Below are positions 51,039 through 60,005 of a stretch of 64,000 nt of DNA, in pieces. A program made the position numbers and the translations under genes. Origin of the DNA: A07HB70 sp964512675. Its GTDB lineage: Archaea > Halobacteriota > Halobacteria > Halobacteriales > Haloferacaceae. The stretch spans positions 1 through 64,000 of the forward strand of contig CAZEJR010000006.1 of the NCBI GenBank assembly GCA_964512675.1, read 5' to 3'. The notes under the pieces are model-generated. The model was not told the DNA's origin and did no database searches. It saw nothing but the letters and a program-made list of their open reading frames with translations. Numbering within the stretch: the first letter of the stretch is position 1; each line of letters begins with the position of its first letter.

Positions 51039-52310
51039 GTGACCCGAGCACACGCTCCGACGACGCCGCCGGTCGCGCTCACGGTCGCGGGCAGCGACTC
51101 CGGCGGCGGCGCGGGGATACAGGCCGACCTGCGGACGATGGCGGCTCACGGCGTCCACGGGACGAGCGTCGTGACCGCCACCACGGCCCAGCACACCCGC
51201 GGCGTCGAGGACACACACGTCCTCCCGGTCGACCACGTCCGGGCGCAGTACCGCGCGGTCGCAGACGACCTCGACCCCGGCGCGGTCAAGACGGGGATGC
51301 TCGCGACGGCCCCCGTCGTCGAGGCGGTGACGGATCTCCTCGCCGACGCCGCGGCGCCGGTCGTCGTCGACCCGGTGATGGTCGCCGCGTCGGGCGACCG
51401 GCTGCTGAGCGAGGCCGCCGAGACCGCGTACGAGGGGCTACTGTCGGAGGCGCGCCTCGCGACGCCGAACGCCGACGAGGCCGAGGTGCTCGCCGGGCAG
51501 ACGGTGGAGACGCCCGCCGACGCCGTCGCGGCGGGCGAGGCGATCCGTGAGACGGGCGCCGACGCCGTCCTGGTGAAAGGCGGTCACCTGCCGGGCGAGT
51601 CGGTCGTCGACACGCTCGTGACCGCCGACGGCGTCGAGCGGCTCGAACACCCGCGGGTCGACGCCGACGCCACCCACGGCTCCGGCTGTGTGCTGTCGAG
51701 CGCCGTCGCGGCGCGGCTCGCGTCTGGCGAGGCGCTGTCCGGGGCCGTCGCCGCCGCGACGGCGTACCTCGAGCGCGCGGTACGCTACGGCGTCGACGTC
51801 GGCGAGGGACCGGGCGCGGTCGACCCGCTCGTCGACCTGTGCGACGACGCGGCGCGCGAGCCGACGGCGGAGGCCGTGACGGCGCTGGCCGAGCGGCTCG
51901 TCGACGCCGGCGTCGCGGCGCTGGTGCCGGACACCGGCCTCTCGGTCGCCGGCGCGACACCCGGCGCCGAGACCCGGGCCGACGTCGCGGCGGTCGACGG
52001 TCGTGTCGTGCGGACCCGCGACGGCCCGCGTCGGGTCGGCGCGGCGCGGTTCGGCGCCGACGACGCCGTCGCGCGGGCGCTCCTCGGCACGCGCGAAACC
52101 GACCCGTCGCTCCGGTTCGCCGTCGCGGTCCGGCGGAACGCCGCTGTCGCGCTGGCCGGCGACCGGGTGTCTGCCGTCCGGAGCCGTGGCCTCGACGACG
52201 GGCGGCTCTGCCTGTTCGGGCCGACACCCGACGCCGTCGCGCGCGCGCTGCTCGCCGGCGAGGACGACGACAGGACGGGGGAGTCGGAGAGCCGACATCC
52301 GACGTCGTAG
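51039..52310 (+). CDS. thiD: ThiD phosphomethylpyrimidine kinase with a shortened ThiN-like C-terminus
   Basis: 423 residues from GTG 51039. Residues about 12-262 are the HMP/HMP-P kinase ThiD (ribokinase fold): ALTVAGSDSGGGAGIQADLRTMAAHGVHGTSVVT, AVKTGMLATAPVV, PVVVDPVMVAASGDRLL, TPNADEAEVLAG, VLVKGGHL and DATHGSGCVLSSAVAARLA (anion hole and catalytic Asp-type loop). Phosphorylates the thiamine pyrimidine precursor. The last 150 residues resemble the ThiN domain only in part (DPSLRFAVAVRRNAAVAL); the glycine-rich end with the GKEP-type motif of active ThiN is missing, so it may be regulatory or inactive. It lies about 70 nt upstream of mutS. Confidence 0.87.
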   Translation: MTRAHAPTTPPVALTVAGSDSGGGAGIQADLRTMAAHGVHGTSVVTATTAQHTRGVEDTHVLPVDHVRAQYRAVADDLDPGAVKTGMLATAPVVEAVTDLLADAAAPVVVDPVMVAASGDRLLSEAAETAYEGLLSEARLATPNADEAEVLAGQTVETPADAVAAGEAIRETGADAVLVKGGHLPGESVVDTLVTADGVERLEHPRVDADATHGSGCVLSSAVAARLASGEALSGAVAAATAYLERAVRYGVDVGEGPGAVDPLVDLCDDAAREPTAEAVTALAERLVDAGVAALVPDTGLSVAGATPGAETRADVAAVDGRVVRTRDGPRRVGAARFGADDAVARALLGTRETDPSLRFAVAVRRNAAVALAGDRVSAVRSRGLDDGRLCLFGPTPDAVARALLAGEDDDRTGESESRHPTS

Positions 52311-52380
52311 CCGGGCGCGTGGGGGATCGTGGCCCGGTGGCGACCGTCACGCTTTATCCGACCGCCGGCAACCGGCGGCC

Positions 52381-54990
52381 ATGGGAATCGTCGAGGAGTT
52401 CACCCGCCTGAAGCGGGCGTCGGGGGCGGACGTCCTCGCGATGCAGGTCGGCGACTTCTACGAGTTCTTCGACGACGACGCCGAGCTCGTCGCGGCCGAA
52501 CTCGACCTGAAGGTGTCCGAGAAGGCAGCCGGCGGGACGACCCACCCCATGGCGGGCGTACCCTGCTCCGAGCTGACGCCGTACCTCCGGGCGCTCGTCG
52601 AGCGGGGCTACCGCGTCGCGGTCGCAGACCAGCGCGAGGAGGCGCTTGCCGACGGGAGCCGCGCGCGCGAGGTGACCCGCGTCGTCACGCCAGGGACGCT
52701 CGTCGACGCCGACGACGCGGCGGCGCGGCACCTCGCGGCGCTCTGCCGCGTCGACGGCCGGTACGGACTGGCGCTCGTCGACCCGACGACCGGTCGATTC
52801 CTCGCGACGACGGCTGCGGACGACGACGGCGCCGTCGCCGAGCTCGCCCGGTTCGCCCCGACAGAACTCCTGCCGGGACCGGACGCCCGCGACGACCCGG
52901 CGCTGCTCGACGCTCTCCGGGACGCGACGGACGCGACGCTGACGCTCCACGAGGGACGGGCGTTCGGGCCGAGACGGGCCGAGCGTGCGCTCGCCGAGCA
53001 GTTCGGCGAGGGCGTCGTCGACGGTCTCGGCCTCTCGCGTCCGGCCGTCGCGGCGGCGGGCGCCGCCGTCGCGTACGTCGAGGCGACGAACGAGGCGGCG
53101 CTGGCGGCGATGACGCGGCTCCAGCCGTTCGACGGCGCCGACCACGTCGCGCTCGACGCGACGACCCGGCGGAACCTCGAGCTCGTCGAGCCGATGACCG
53201 GCGACGGCCCGGCGCTCGTCGACGTCGTCGACCACACCGCGACGCCGGCGGGCCGGCGACGCCTCCGCGAGTGGCTCGTCCGGCCCAGCCGCGACGTCGC
53301 GGAGGTCGAGCGCCGCCACGACGCCGTCGGCGCGCTTGCGGCGACGGCGCTCGCCCGTGACCGGCTGGCCGAACTCCTCGACGCGACGTACGACCTCGAG
53401 CGGCTGGCCGCCCGCGCCGCGAGCGGGAGCGCCGACCCCGTCGCGCTCCGGCGTGTGGGCGAGACGCTCGCGCTCCTGCCGGACCTGCGCGAGACGGTCG
53501 CGGAGACGCCGCTCGCGTCCTCGCCCGTCGCGGACCTGCTCTCGCGGTTCGACCGCGAGGCCGCCGCGGCCCTGTGCGAGCGTATCGACGCCGCGCTCGT
53601 CGACGACCCGCCGGCGGACGCGAGCGACGGCGGCGTCTTTCGTCGCGGCCACGACGACGCCCTCGACGACCTGATCGAGGACCACGAGACCGTCGTCGCG
53701 TGGCTCGACGGGCTCGGCGAACGCGAGCGCGAGCGGACGGGGATCACCCACCTCCAGGTCGACCGGAACGCGACCGACGGCCACTACATCCAGGTCGGAC
53801 AGTCCGAGACCGACCGGGTTCCGGACGACTACCGCGAGATCAAGACACTCAAGCGGTCGACACGGTTCGTCACCGACGACCTCGAGGAGCGCGCCCGCGA
53901 GGTTCGGCGACTGGAGAGCGAGCGCGCGGAGCGCGAGCGGGCGCTGTTCGAGGCGTTCCGCGAGACGGTCGGCGAGCGCGCCGACCTGTTGCGCGCCGTC
54001 GGCCGGGCGCTGGCAGAGCTCGACGCGCTCGGGAGCCTCGCGACCCACGCCGTCGAGGCCGACTGGTGCCGTCCGACGCTCGCTCCAGACGCGCCGAGAC
54101 TGCTCGCGCTCGACGCCGCGCGTCACCCCGTCGTCGAGGCGACGACGGAGTTCGTGCCGAACGACCTCCGGCTCGACCCGGACCGGCGGCTCCTGCTCGT
54201 CACCGGCCCGAACATGAGCGGCAAGTCGACGTACATGCGACAGGCGGCGCTCGCCGTCGTCCTCGCACAGGCCGGGTCGTTCGTCCCCGCCGCCGACGCG
54301 ACAGTCGGGCCCGTCGACGCCGTCTACACCCGTGTCGGCGCGCTCGACGAACTCGCGGGCGGGCGTTCGACGTTCATGGTGGAGATGGAGGAGCTGGCGA
54401 ACATCCTCCACGGCGCGACCGAGCGGTCGCTCGTCGTCCTCGACGAGGTGGGCCGCGGAACGGCCACCTACGACGGCATCAGCATCGCGTGGGCGGCGAC
54501 AGAGTACCTCCACAACGAGGTGCGCGCCCGGACGCTGTTCGCCACCCACTACCACGAGCTGACGGGGCTGGTCGAGGAGCTCCCGGCTGCTGCGAACGCA
54601 CACGTCGCCGTCGACGACACGGGCGACGGCGTGACGTTCCTCCGGACCGTCCACGAGGGCCCGACCGGCCGCTCGTACGGGGTCCACGTCGCCGACCTCG
54701 CCGGCGTGCCGGCGCCGACCGTAGACCGCGCCGCCGACGTGCTGTCGCGGCTCCGGGACGAGCGGGCGGTGGAGGCCCGTGGCGGCGGCGGCGAGCCGGT
54801 CCAGACGACGTTCGACCTGGGCGCCGGGGAGTTCCGGACGCCGGAGGACGGCGACTCCGGGTCGGGGTCCGACACCGACCCCGCGGCGGCGGCGGTTCTC
54901 GCGGAGCTGCGCGAGCTCGACGTCGACGAGACCGCGCCCTTAGAGCTGATGCGTCGGCTCCAGGAGTGGCAGCGGCGGCTCGACGGCTGA
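52381..54990 (+). CDS. mutS: DNA mismatch repair protein MutS
   Basis: 869 residues from ATG 52381, the usual size of MutS1. Mismatch-binding Phe-x-Glu is in GDFYEFF (F26, E28). The lever and clamp domains follow, and the ATPase at the end has Walker A GPNMSGKST (about 609-617), FMVEMEELANIL, signature and Walker B SLVVLDEVGRGTATYDG, and ATHYHEL. An acidic helix-turn tail ends LELMRRLQEWQRRL. It recognises mispairs and recruits MutL. Its partner mutL lies 2.8 kb away in the same direction, interrupted by two broken metabolic genes. The mut genes in haloarchaea are of bacterial type. Confidence 0.96.
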   Translation: MGIVEEFTRLKRASGADVLAMQVGDFYEFFDDDAELVAAELDLKVSEKAAGGTTHPMAGVPCSELTPYLRALVERGYRVAVADQREEALADGSRAREVTRVVTPGTLVDADDAAARHLAALCRVDGRYGLALVDPTTGRFLATTAADDDGAVAELARFAPTELLPGPDARDDPALLDALRDATDATLTLHEGRAFGPRRAERALAEQFGEGVVDGLGLSRPAVAAAGAAVAYVEATNEAALAAMTRLQPFDGADHVALDATTRRNLELVEPMTGDGPALVDVVDHTATPAGRRRLREWLVRPSRDVAEVERRHDAVGALAATALARDRLAELLDATYDLERLAARAASGSADPVALRRVGETLALLPDLRETVAETPLASSPVADLLSRFDREAAAALCERIDAALVDDPPADASDGGVFRRGHDDALDDLIEDHETVVAWLDGLGERERERTGITHLQVDRNATDGHYIQVGQSETDRVPDDYREIKTLKRSTRFVTDDLEERAREVRRLESERAERERALFEAFRETVGERADLLRAVGRALAELDALGSLATHAVEADWCRPTLAPDAPRLLALDAARHPVVEATTEFVPNDLRLDPDRRLLLVTGPNMSGKSTYMRQAALAVVLAQAGSFVPAADATVGPVDAVYTRVGALDELAGGRSTFMVEMEELANILHGATERSLVVLDEVGRGTATYDGISIAWAATEYLHNEVRARTLFATHYHELTGLVEELPAAANAHVAVDDTGDGVTFLRTVHEGPTGRSYGVHVADLAGVPAPTVDRAADVLSRLRDERAVEARGGGGEPVQTTFDLGAGEFRTPEDGDSGSGSDTDPAAAAVLAELRELDVDETAPLELMRRLQEWQRRLDG

Positions 54991-55000
54991 CCGGCCGGGG

Positions 55001-56613
55001 CTACGCCTCGTAGCGGAGGTCCGGCCGCGACAGCGTCGTCTCCTTCTCGGTGACCACCTGGACCAGCGTGTAGGTGCCGTCCTCGACGGCCTCGATGCCC
55101 TCCGCCAGCGCACCGCGGAGCTCGCCGGGGCTCTCGACGTGGATTCCCTTCCCGCCGAGGGACTCCGTGACGCCCACGAGGTCGCCGCCGAACGGCGTGT
55201 CGTAGCTCGCCATCTCGTGGTTCTTGAGGTAGACGGAGAGCACGGGTAGATCCTCGCGGGTCGCCGTCTCGATGTCCATCCCGGTCATGCCGACGGCACC
55301 GTCGCCCCAGACGTTCACACAGAGCTTCTCTGCGCGGGCGATCTTCGCGCCGAGCGCCAGTCCTAGCGAGTAGCCGAGCTGGGTCGTCTTGCCCCAGCCG
55401 AGATAGCCCATCGGCTCCGTCGCGGCGTAGAACGCGGCCATGAATTCCCGCGGGTTGCCGGCGTCGGCGGTGACGACCGCGTCGTCCTTCGGGAGCAGCT
55501 CGTCGAGCTCGTGGACGACGCGGTAGGGGCCGATCGGCGCCGTGTCGTCGGTGAGCCTGTCCGCCCAGTCCGCGACCCACTCGGACCGACTCCGGTCTAT
55601 CTCCCGCACCACGTCGTCGCGCCGACCGCGAGGACCGTCGAGGCGCTCCTCGGCGGCGTCGACGAGCGCCTCCAGCACCAGCGTCGCGTCGCCCGGCAGC
55701 GCCACGTCGACGTCTGCCTCCTTGCCGATATCACCGGGGTCGAGCGTCGAGTGGACGATCGTGTTGTCGCTCGGGACAGTGAGGCCGTACGCGGTCGTCG
55801 AGAAGCTACAGCCGACGCCGAACAGACAGTCCGTCTCCTGCATGAACTGTGCGAGCTGTCGCGGCTCGGACTCCGAGGCCGCACCGAGCGAGAGCGGGTG
55901 GTCCTCCGGAAACGCGCCTCTGGCGTTCAGGCTGGTCGCGACCGGCACTCGAGCAGCTCGGCGAACGCCCGAAGCGGCGCCCACGCCCCGGCGTAGTTGA
56001 CGCCCTGTCCGGCGAACACGGGCTCGTCGGCGGCGAGTAGCTCGTCGAGCGCGGCCTCGACCCCTGCCGGGTCCGGCCCGACCCGGCTCCGCGACGTCGG
56101 AGCGTAGCCGCCGTCGCCGACCTCGGCGTCCCACACGTCCATCGGCACCTCGACGAGCGCGGGACGGGGCCGACCGTTGCGGGCGGCGTGGAACGCGCGC
56201 CGGAGCGTCTCGACGACCGCGTCGGGGTCGTCCAGCTGCTCGGCGGTCTTGGTGACGTGTTCGTAGTTGCGCACGGAGTTGAACTTCAGGTCGACGTCGG
56301 TCTTCGCACGATCGTAGCCGCGCGGGAGCGCGACCATCGGGACGGACTCGGCGTAGGCCTGTGCGATCCCGGGAAACGAGTTCTCGGTGCCGGGCCCGTG
56401 CTGGCAGCAGAACACGCCGACCTCCTCGCCGGCGGTGATCCGCGAGACACCGTCGGCCATATGCTCCGCGATGCGCTCCTGTCGCGTCACGACCGTGCGG
56501 ATGCCGGCGTCCTCGGCGGCGCCGGAGTCGAGCAGCGGGTTCGACGGGAATCCGAACAGGTAGTCGCTCCCCTCCCGAGCGAGGATCTGCGCGATCGCCT
56601 CTGTGACGTCCAT
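55001..56613 (-). pseudogene. ThDP-dependent acetolactate synthase-like gene with a single frameshift
   Basis: An open frame from ATG 56613 encodes MDVTEAIAQILAREGSDYLFGF, VTRQERIAEHMADG, HGPGTENSFPGIAQAY and GRPRPALVEVPMDVWD, ending abruptly after FAELLE at about 55949. The rest of the protein continues in another frame (VPVATSLNARGAFPEDHPLS, GDGAVGMTGMDIETATREDLPVL and KNHEMA, the ThDP/Mg motif) to the stop at 55001. Adding one base at about 55946-55952 restores ELLEVPVATSL. The two parts together are about 537 residues, normal for the family. Either a real mutation or a sequencing error. A strong TATA (TTATAA, 56643-56648) lies 30 nt upstream. Confidence 0.8.
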
Positions 56614-56718
56614 AGCTCCGACTCTGGCCAGTTCACGCGAACTTATAACTACGGACGCGACGGCCACCTCCGGCGGCGAACGGGACGAAACGCTCAACTG
56701 CCGACCGACCCGGCTGCC

Positions 56719-57655
56719 GTGACCCGACTCGCCCTCGAACGGCTGTGTGTCCACGAGTCGGTCGAGAACGTGCTCCCGACCGAGCCGTTCGTCGCGGCGT
56801 TCGACGACCTGCCGATCCCGGCGGCCCTCGTCGGCGACGACGAGCAGTACGCGGAGACGGACGGTGTGGTGAGCTACTGCCCACACGACGGGCTCCTCGA
56901 CGCGGCGTGGACACACTGTGCCCGCGCAGGCTACGACGACTTCGACACCGACGCCTACGCGTCACGCGGTGTCCCGCTCACGAACTCGACGGGGATCCAC
57001 GCCGCGACGGTCGGCGAGATCGCCCTCGGCTACGCGCTCTCGCTGGCGCGCTACCTCCACGTCTATCGCGACCAGCAAAACGAGACCGACCGGCGCGACC
57101 CGCCGTACGACCGGCCGTTCACGCTCCAGGCCGAGCGACTCTGTGTCGTCGGCCTCGGTACGATCGGCAGCGGGATCGCGGCCCGTGCCGACGCCCTCGG
57201 GATGGACGTCGTCGGGGTCCGGCGGTCGCAGGAGCCGACCGAGGTCGTCTCGGCGCTGTACCCCCCCCGACGACCTCCACGAGGCGATCGCGGACGCCCG
57301 GTTCGTCGCGCTGGCGGTGCCACACACCCCCGAGACGGAGGGGACGCTCGGCGCCGCCGAGTTCGGCGTGATGCGCGACGACGCCTACGTCGTCAACGTC
57401 GCGCGCGGGCCCGTCGTCGACGAGCCGGCGATGGTCGAGGCGCTCCGGGCGGGCGAGATCGCCGGCGCCGGGCTGGACGCGTTCGAGACGGAGCCGCTGC
57501 CGGCGGACTCGCCGCTGTGGGAGATGGACGAGGTGATCGTCTCGCCGCACGTGGCGTCGGCGACGAACCGCTACCACCTCGACATCGCCGGCCTCGTTCG
57601 CGAGAACGTCGAGCGGTTTCGGTCGGGCGAGCCGCTGCGGAACCGGGTGGCGTAG
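56719..57655 (+). pseudogene. D-2-hydroxyacid dehydrogenase gene with a frameshift in a C8 tract
   Basis: A GTG start opens a reading frame with the NAD-binding motif CVVGLGTIGSGIAARADALGMDVVGV, which runs off frame in the run of eight C at 57261-57268. Removing one C restores LYPPDDLHEAIADARFVALAVPHTPETEGTLG and YVVNVARGPVVDEPAMVEALR, with SPHVASATNRYH (catalytic His and Arg/Glu of this family) to the stop at 57655. It would reduce 2-oxo acids. It is divergent from the ThDP gene, also frameshifted. The homopolymer makes sequencing error or natural phase variation possible. Confidence 0.82.
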
Positions 57656-57830
57656 GCGCGGCGCCGAACGGAGAGGGGCCACGAGGCCGAGGCCGGCGAC
57701 GACGGAGCCGTCCGAGGGGAGGCGCGGGCCGGCGCGAGGCGTCTCCGCGAGACCGAGCGCGGCGCTTCCTGCTGTCCCGCCCCGCCCCCCGAGCGCCGGC
57801 TTCAAGCCTCCCGGTGTCGAGTGTCGCCCG

Positions 57831-59768
57831 ATGAGCAACGGCGGGACGATCGAACGACTGGACGAGACGACGGTCCGCCGCATCGCCGCGGGCGAGGTGG
57901 TCGAGCGGCCGGCGTCGGCGGTCAAGGAGCTGGTCGAGAACAGCCTCGACGCCGGCGCGGCCCGCGTCGCGGTCCGGGTCGCGGGCGACGGCACCGACCT
58001 GATCCGGGTGCGCGACGACGGCGCCGGGATGACGGCGACGGAGCTCGCCGTCGCCGTGGAGGAACACACCACCTCGAAGATCGGGTCCGCGGACGATCTC
58101 GACCGGCTCGGTACGCTCGGGTTCCGTGGCGAGGCGCTGTACACTATCGGCGGCGTCTCGCGGCTGGAGGTTCGGTCGCGTCCGCCAGACGCAGACCAGG
58201 GCCACCGTGTCGTCGTCGACAACGGGACCGTCGGCGACGTCGAACCGGCGGCCTGTCCGCCCGGGACGGTCGTCGAGGTGTGCGACCTGTTCGGCGAGAC
58301 GCCCGCGCGCCGGAAGTTCCTCGGGCAGCCGTCGACGGAGTTCGCCCACGCCAGCCGCGTCGTCTCGCGGTACGCCCTCGCCAACCCGGACGTGTCGGTG
58401 TCGCTCTCGCACGACGGCCGCGAGACGTTCGCCACCGACGGGCGCGGGCGACTGCGTCCGGCAGTGCTCTCGGTCTACGGCCGCGAGGTGGCCGAGTCGA
58501 TGGTCGACGTCGACACCCGACCCGACGGCCCGGTCGACCGCGTCCACGGCCTCGTCTCGCACCCCGAAACAACCCGGGCATCGCAGGACTACCTCGCCAC
58601 GTTCGTCAACGGGCGCTCGGTCTCCTCGCCGGTGGTGCGCCAGGCCGTCGTCGCCGCGTACGGCGGTCAGCTCGCGGCAGACCGCTATCCGTTCGCCGTC
58701 CTGTTCGTCGAGGTGGCGCCCGACGCCGTCGACGCGAACGTCCACCCGCGCAAGACGGAGGTACGCTTCGACGACGCGACCGCGGTCGAGCGGGCGGTCC
58801 GCGAGGCCGTCGACGCGGCGCTCGTTGACGACGGGCTGGTGCGGTCCGGCGCGCCGCGGGGCCGGAGTCAGCCGGCGGAGACGACGGTGACGCCGGACGG
58901 CGCGACAGAGCAGTCGGCCGACGACGCGGGCGCCGGCGGCGAGCCGACCGACGACGGCTCCGGGGACGCGACGACCCCGCGCGGGGCGTCGGTCGACAAC
59001 GGCTCCGGCGGACCCGAGCGCCCGCAGTCGGACGACGACGACCCGACCGGCGGTCCGACTCCGGGCGTGTCGACGCGTGACCGTCCGGCCCGCGCCGTCG
59101 CACCGACGGCACAGCGGACGCTCGAGGGCGACGACCCCGGCGTCCGCGAGTTCGACCGGCTCCCGCCGATGCGGGTGCTCGGTCGGCTCCACGAGGCGTA
59201 CGTCGTCGCGGAGACGCCCGACGGGCTCGTGCTGGTGGACCAGCACGCCGCCGACGAGCGGGTGCACTACGAACGGCTCCGGGCCGAACTGGTAGACGAC
59301 GCCGCGACACAGGCCCTCGCAGACCCCGTCGACCTCGAGCTGACCGCCCGCGAGGCGGCGCTGTTCGCCGACCACGCCGACGCGCTGGCGCGGCTGGGCT
59401 TTCGCGCCGTCCGGACCGGCGAGCGGACCGTCGAGGTGCGCACCCGACCGACAGCGCTGGGCGAGGCGCTCGACCCGACACTCCTGCGAGACGCACTGGC
59501 CGACGCCGCCGCGGGGTGCGCGGACCGAACCGTCGACGCCGTCGCCGACGACCTGCTCGCCGACCTCGCCTGCCGTCCGGCGGTGACGAGCGGGACGTCA
59601 CTGACCGAGGGGTCGGTGCTCGACCTCCTCGCGGCGCTCGACGGCTGTGCGGACCCGTTCGCCTGTCCACACGGGCGACCGACGGTCGTCCGGATCGACC
59701 GCGAGGAGCTGGCAGACCGGTTCGAGCGCGACTACCCGGGCCACGGTCGCCGGCCGGAGATGGAGTGA
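57831..59768 (+). CDS. mutL: DNA mismatch repair protein MutL with endonuclease motif
   Basis: 645 residues from ATG 57831. GHKL ATPase N-terminus: RRIAAGEVVERPASAVKELVENSLDAGA, DDGAGM, TTSKIGS and GFRGEALYTIGG. The middle linker is acidic and low-complexity. The C-terminal domain has the metal-binding endonuclease motif DQHAADERVHYE (D-Q-H-A-x2-E-x4-E, about residues 470-481), a CRPAVTSG segment, and CPHGRP (about 612). So this MutL nicks DNA itself, as expected where no MutH exists. It is divergent in gene order from nothing else repair-related except mutS upstream. Confidence 0.95.
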   Translation: MSNGGTIERLDETTVRRIAAGEVVERPASAVKELVENSLDAGAARVAVRVAGDGTDLIRVRDDGAGMTATELAVAVEEHTTSKIGSADDLDRLGTLGFRGEALYTIGGVSRLEVRSRPPDADQGHRVVVDNGTVGDVEPAACPPGTVVEVCDLFGETPARRKFLGQPSTEFAHASRVVSRYALANPDVSVSLSHDGRETFATDGRGRLRPAVLSVYGREVAESMVDVDTRPDGPVDRVHGLVSHPETTRASQDYLATFVNGRSVSSPVVRQAVVAAYGGQLAADRYPFAVLFVEVAPDAVDANVHPRKTEVRFDDATAVERAVREAVDAALVDDGLVRSGAPRGRSQPAETTVTPDGATEQSADDAGAGGEPTDDGSGDATTPRGASVDNGSGGPERPQSDDDDPTGGPTPGVSTRDRPARAVAPTAQRTLEGDDPGVREFDRLPPMRVLGRLHEAYVVAETPDGLVLVDQHAADERVHYERLRAELVDDAATQALADPVDLELTAREAALFADHADALARLGFRAVRTGERTVEVRTRPTALGEALDPTLLRDALADAAAGCADRTVDAVADDLLADLACRPAVTSGTSLTEGSVLDLLAALDGCADPFACPHGRPTVVRIDREELADRFERDYPGHGRRPEME

Positions 59769-59789
59769 TCGATCACGAAGAATTATACC
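59766..59789 (+). promoter_or_regulatory. Promoter of the DUF7563-like gene, with a 10-nt palindrome at the mutL stop
   Basis: AATTATAC (59781-59788) sits 25-32 nt upstream of the ATG at 59813, matching a haloarchaeal TATA box for a leaderless transcript. The palindrome TGATCGATCA (59766-59775) overlaps the mutL stop codon. Its role, if any, is unknown. Confidence 0.55.
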
Positions 59790-59812
59790 TGGCGGATTCG
59801 ACGCCTCGCGCG

Positions 59813-59968
59813 ATGCCGGAGTGTCAGAACTGCGGTGGCTTCGTCACCGAGGCGTACGTACGGGTGTTCGCCCCGAACGGGATGCGGAATCCGCGAGTCT
59901 GCCCGGACTGTGAGGACCGGGTTCGGGACGGCGCCGAGGTGCGCGAGGCCCGGAGCAAGCGCCACTAG
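59813..59968 (+). CDS. Small zinc-ribbon protein, DUF7563-like
   Basis: 51 residues from ATG 59813. Two CxxC pairs, ECQNCGGFV (early) and RVCPDCEDRVRDG, spaced to bind one zinc ion, then a basic tail EVREARSKRH. Short haloarchaeal proteins of this kind (DUF7563, from memory) are often linked to regulation or nucleic-acid binding but without a proven role. Starts 44 nt after mutL. Confidence 0.75.
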   Translation: MPECQNCGGFVTEAYVRVFAPNGMRNPRVCPDCEDRVRDGAEVREARSKRH

Positions 59969-60005
59969 CGATTTATACCCACGGCGCGGGAGACGCCGGT
60001 AGCCA

